DNA of 6,750 bases from Acidobacteriota bacterium (GTDB lineage: Bacteria > Acidobacteriota > Terriglobia > Bryobacterales > Bryobacteraceae). The DNA lies in the NCBI GenBank assembly GCA_018268875.1, contig JAFDVT010000329.1:1-6750 (forward strand), read 5' to 3'. The notes beneath the pieces are model-generated. The model ran no database searches, was not told where the DNA came from, and saw nothing but the letters and a program-made list of their open reading frames with translations. Positions 4,740 to 6,750 of the stretch are shown here, piece by piece. A program made the position numbers and the translations under genes. How positions within the stretch are numbered: the first letter of the stretch is position 1; every line of letters begins with the position of its first letter.

Positions 4740-6625
4740 GGACCATTTCCCGGCGCCGTGAGGCGCAAATCGTGGCGGGCGTTGTCCTGCTGGCCTTGTA
4801 TGCGATGTTCTGCGAGTATCTGCCGCCGTTGCGAAAGTTGCACATTGGCGGCGATATCGAAGGCTATCACTGGCCACTGCTGAATTACGCGTTTCAATCC
4901 CTGCAAAGCGGCGAATTCCCGTGGTGGGACCCGTGGATTTACTGCGGCATCAGCCTTGCCGGCAACATCCAGGCGCAATTGTTTTATCCGCCGACGTGGA
5001 TGCTGTTCGGGTCCGTGTGGCTTCGCAAGGGCATCACGTCGGCCGCTTTGCACGCGTTCCTGCTGTTTCATTACTGGATCCTGATCAACGGCGCGTACTG
5101 GTGGTTCCGTTCGGGCCGTGGATTGCCCGCCGCATCCTCGCTGCTCGGCGCGTTTACCTTCGGGCTCACCGGGTACATGCTGAGCGACATCCAGCATCTG
5201 GGCGTGATGTGTGCGCTGGCATGGTTCCCGTTCGCGTTGTGGGCCGTGGACAAGCGGCGAACGTGGGGCATCGCGATTTGCGGGGCGCTCATGGTGCTGT
5301 GCGGGTACCCGGCGACGTTCATCAGTTGCGCCATCGCGATCGTCGCGTACGCGGCGGTGATGCAAGGCTGGTTCGTGTGGCGCGCCATTGCCGGACTCGC
5401 GTTGTCGTTGATCCTTGCCGGCATCCAACTCGCGCCGACGCTGGAACTCGCGCGGCTACGCCCTGCGGAGCCTGTGTTTTTCAACGGAATTCCGCTCGCC
5501 TGGCAGCAATATTACCTGTGGCGGACGCTCATTCCGGATACCGACATCTTTCTGTACCTGGGGACAGCGGTTCCCATCGCGCTGTTGTTGCTCGTGTGGC
5601 GCAGGCCGGCTTGGCGTAACCTGGCTGGGGCCGCGACGCTGGTTGCTGTGGGACTCTTGTTCCTGAACAACCCTGGCGCGATCGTCAACCGGACGCTGTT
5701 CTTTGCGCCCAAGCTGTTTGACGTCATGCAGCATTGGAACTTCCACGCCGCGGTGCAGGCGGGCGCGGCTTTGCTTGTCGCTTCCGCGTGGGCTCCGCTC
5801 GCGGCGGCGAGGCCCGCGTTGGTGTTCCTGCTCATCCCGCTGTGCGTCGCCGAACAGTATTGGTACGGCCTGCGCCAGGACACGTATCGCCGCAAGCCCG
5901 GCAACCAGGACTCCTTCTTCAAGGACGACGCGCGGTTGCATCGCAAGGGCATCGTCGGCATGAATCCCGAAATGGCCGCCAGGCTGATGGCGGAACCGTA
6001 TTACCGCGTTGCGCCCGACATGGGTCCACTGCCGACGGACTTCCGGCATTACCGTATGTCCTCCGCGCAGGGCTTTGACCCGTTCCTGCCCGCCGCGTAC
6101 AAAGCCGAGGTGGAACAGTACGCGCCGTTCCAGTCCAATCGCGAGTTCGAATTTCCGGTGAACAACGAAGCGATGCTCAAAGCGTTTGCCATTCGTTACT
6201 ACATTTCGTCAGAGTCCGCGCCGCATTACAAGGAACTGATGTCGCTGCCGTATTTTCGCAAGCTGGAACCGGTTGGGCCGTACTATCACGTGTTCGAATA
6301 CACCAACGCGTTGCCGTCGTTCCGGTTCGAGGCGGGGAAGGTATCGATCAACCGTTGGACGCCGAACGAACGCCTCTACACGGTGGATTCGGCCTCTGGC
6401 GGCGATCTGGTTCTGATCGAACAGAATCTACCCGGCTGGCGCGCGTATGTCGACGGCAGGCAAACGGCCATCGGAACGTTTTCCAAGGCGTTTCAGAAGG
6501 TGGCGGCGCCGCCCGGCAGGCATGAGATCCGGTTGCAGTATCGCCCCGCGAGCGTTTGGTATGGAGGTGTTGTCTCGATCCTGGGACTTGGAGTACTAGT
6601 ACTGCTAGTACGAAAAAGACTCTGA
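4736..6625 (+). CDS. YfhO-family integral membrane protein (GT-C-like)
   Basis: The 629-residue product starts at GTG 4736, whose last bases form the TGA stop of the previous gene (GTGA, 4-bp overlap), so translation is probably coupled. Transmembrane helix 1 is about residues 10-28. The first outer loop has GGDIEGYHWP at 38-47, with D40 and E42 in the position of GT-C acidic motifs, then PWWDPWIYCG at 62-71 and YPPTWM at 84-89, all typical of YfhO. About ten more hydrophobic segments follow up to about residue 380. The soluble C-terminal part ends in LPGWRAYVDGRQ and PPGRHEIRLQYRP (about 565-605), the 'GW-x-a-x-VDG...Y-x-P' module of the family, and a last helix before RKRL. YfhO proteins are linked to glycosylation of surface polymers such as lipoteichoic acid in Gram-positives; the role in Gram-negatives is unknown. 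At 629 residues it is shorter than many YfhO proteins of about 800. Confidence 0.88.
   Translation: MRTISRRREAQIVAGVVLLALYAMFCEYLPPLRKLHIGGDIEGYHWPLLNYAFQSLQSGEFPWWDPWIYCGISLAGNIQAQLFYPPTWMLFGSVWLRKGITSAALHAFLLFHYWILINGAYWWFRSGRGLPAASSLLGAFTFGLTGYMLSDIQHLGVMCALAWFPFALWAVDKRRTWGIAICGALMVLCGYPATFISCAIAIVAYAAVMQGWFVWRAIAGLALSLILAGIQLAPTLELARLRPAEPVFFNGIPLAWQQYYLWRTLIPDTDIFLYLGTAVPIALLLLVWRRPAWRNLAGAATLVAVGLLFLNNPGAIVNRTLFFAPKLFDVMQHWNFHAAVQAGAALLVASAWAPLAAARPALVFLLIPLCVAEQYWYGLRQDTYRRKPGNQDSFFKDDARLHRKGIVGMNPEMAARLMAEPYYRVAPDMGPLPTDFRHYRMSSAQGFDPFLPAAYKAEVEQYAPFQSNREFEFPVNNEAMLKAFAIRYYISSESAPHYKELMSLPYFRKLEPVGPYYHVFEYTNALPSFRFEAGKVSINRWTPNERLYTVDSASGGDLVLIEQNLPGWRAYVDGRQTAIGTFSKAFQKVAAPPGRHEIRLQYRPASVWYGGVVSILGLGVLVLLVRKRL
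6592..6611. repeat. Overlapping palindromes at the 3' end of the YfhO gene
   Basis: AGTACTAGTACT at 6592-6603 is a perfect 12-bp palindrome. Its GTACTAG (6593-6599) also pairs with CTAGTAC at 6605-6611 as a 7-bp stem with a 5-nt loop. It encodes V-L-V-L-L-V of the last membrane helix through codons GTA and CTA, which are scarce in the rest of the gene. No T-run follows, so it is not a standard terminator. Confidence 0.5.
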
Positions 6626-6631
6626 TACCAT
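6623..6631 (+). promoter_or_regulatory. Possible extended -10 motif (TGATACCAT) before the kinase gene
   Basis: TGATACCAT shares the TGATAnnnT pattern seen before the DUF507 and TrmB-type genes. It overlaps the YfhO stop codon TGA and lies 54 bp before the ATG at 6686. The leader would be about 48 nt. The last three bases match the -10 consensus poorly, so support comes mainly from the recurrence. Confidence 0.25.
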
Positions 6632-6685
6632 AAGGCCCATCGTGGGAAGCTTGTAAACTGCACTTCTGCATCTCCCTTTGACAAA

Positions 6686-6750
6686 ATGAGCATGGACGGA
6701 ATTATCGGATCGACGATCCGAGGGCAGTACCTTGTGGAATCGGAGATTGG
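6686..6750 (+). CDS. Start of a probable serine/threonine protein kinase (3' end outside window)
   Basis: Twenty-one codons from ATG 6686 to the window edge read MSMDGIIGSTIRGQYLVESEI, followed by the first two bases of a glycine codon. The pattern 'G-x-x-I-x-G-Q-Y-x-V-x-x-x-I-G' is the standard lead-in to the glycine-rich loop (usually G-R-G-G-M-G) of Hanks-type bacterial kinases, which are abundant in Acidobacteria. Met 6692 is an alternative start. No Shine-Dalgarno sequence precedes either. The catalytic part lies outside the window, so this rests on a short N-terminal match. Confidence 0.6.
   Translation, partial: MSMDGIIGSTIRGQYLVESEI

Noticed and set aside
4580..5428. Minus-strand open frame of 282 residues opposite the YfhO gene
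   Set aside because: It is a shadow of the YfhO gene, full of Arg, Gln and His with no domain pattern, while the plus strand shows clear YfhO motifs.
6592..6611. Rho-independent terminator at the end of the YfhO gene
   Set aside because: The stem is short, AT-containing and inside the coding sequence, and it is followed by an A-rich run, not a T-run.
6678..6683. Perfect TTGACA -35 box just before the kinase start
   Set aside because: A -10 element 17 bp downstream would lie inside the kinase coding sequence and is poor; transcription from it would lose the start codon needed for the kinase N-terminus. Most likely chance.

Overview
The window looks like chromosomal DNA from a GC-rich Gram-negative bacterium, roughly 60% GC by eye. 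The gene set points to Acidobacteriota of the Solibacter/Bryobacter type: a YfhO-family membrane protein, a PQQ-like propeller with a twin-arginine signal, a double DUF507 protein, a TrmB-type regulator and the start of a Hanks-type kinase. That placement is an inference from gene content and has not been tested by search. No rRNA, tRNA, CRISPR array, transposase or other clear mobile element was seen.

Left part (1-1330): the C-terminal end of a large polytopic membrane protein, probably GT-C glycosyltransferase-like, is cut by the window edge. Eleven bases later comes a tight two-gene cassette: a 72-residue probable antitoxin and a 189-residue zeta-toxin/AAA-type P-loop kinase. The antitoxin stop codon TAA is followed directly, and in the same frame, by the GTG start of the kinase. 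A 10-bp direct repeat (CTTCGCTAGA) lies at the last codons of the upstream gene and again at the last codons of the toxin, so it brackets the cassette.

Middle part (1316-2854): a minus-strand DUF507 gene with two recognisable halves converges on the toxin gene and overlaps it by 15 bp. It is divergent from a plus-strand TrmB-family regulator. The 105-bp spacer between them carries an extended -10-like TGATAnnnT motif facing each gene.

Right part (2926-6625): three co-directional overlapping genes form a likely operon for the cell envelope: a Tat-exported PQQ-like beta-propeller protein, a small Sec-exported protein of unknown family, and a 629-residue YfhO-family integral membrane protein. 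They overlap by about 22 bp and 4 bp, so translation is probably coupled. All three products act at or outside the inner membrane. A joint role in surface glycan or protein modification is plausible but not proven. After a 60-bp gap the window ends in the first 21 codons of what looks like a serine/threonine protein kinase.

Most of the window is ordinary core-type sequence. The points most worth checking are the same-frame abutting toxin-antitoxin pair with its flanking repeat, the unassigned secreted protein inside the three-gene envelope operon, and the recurring TGATAnnnT promoter motif.
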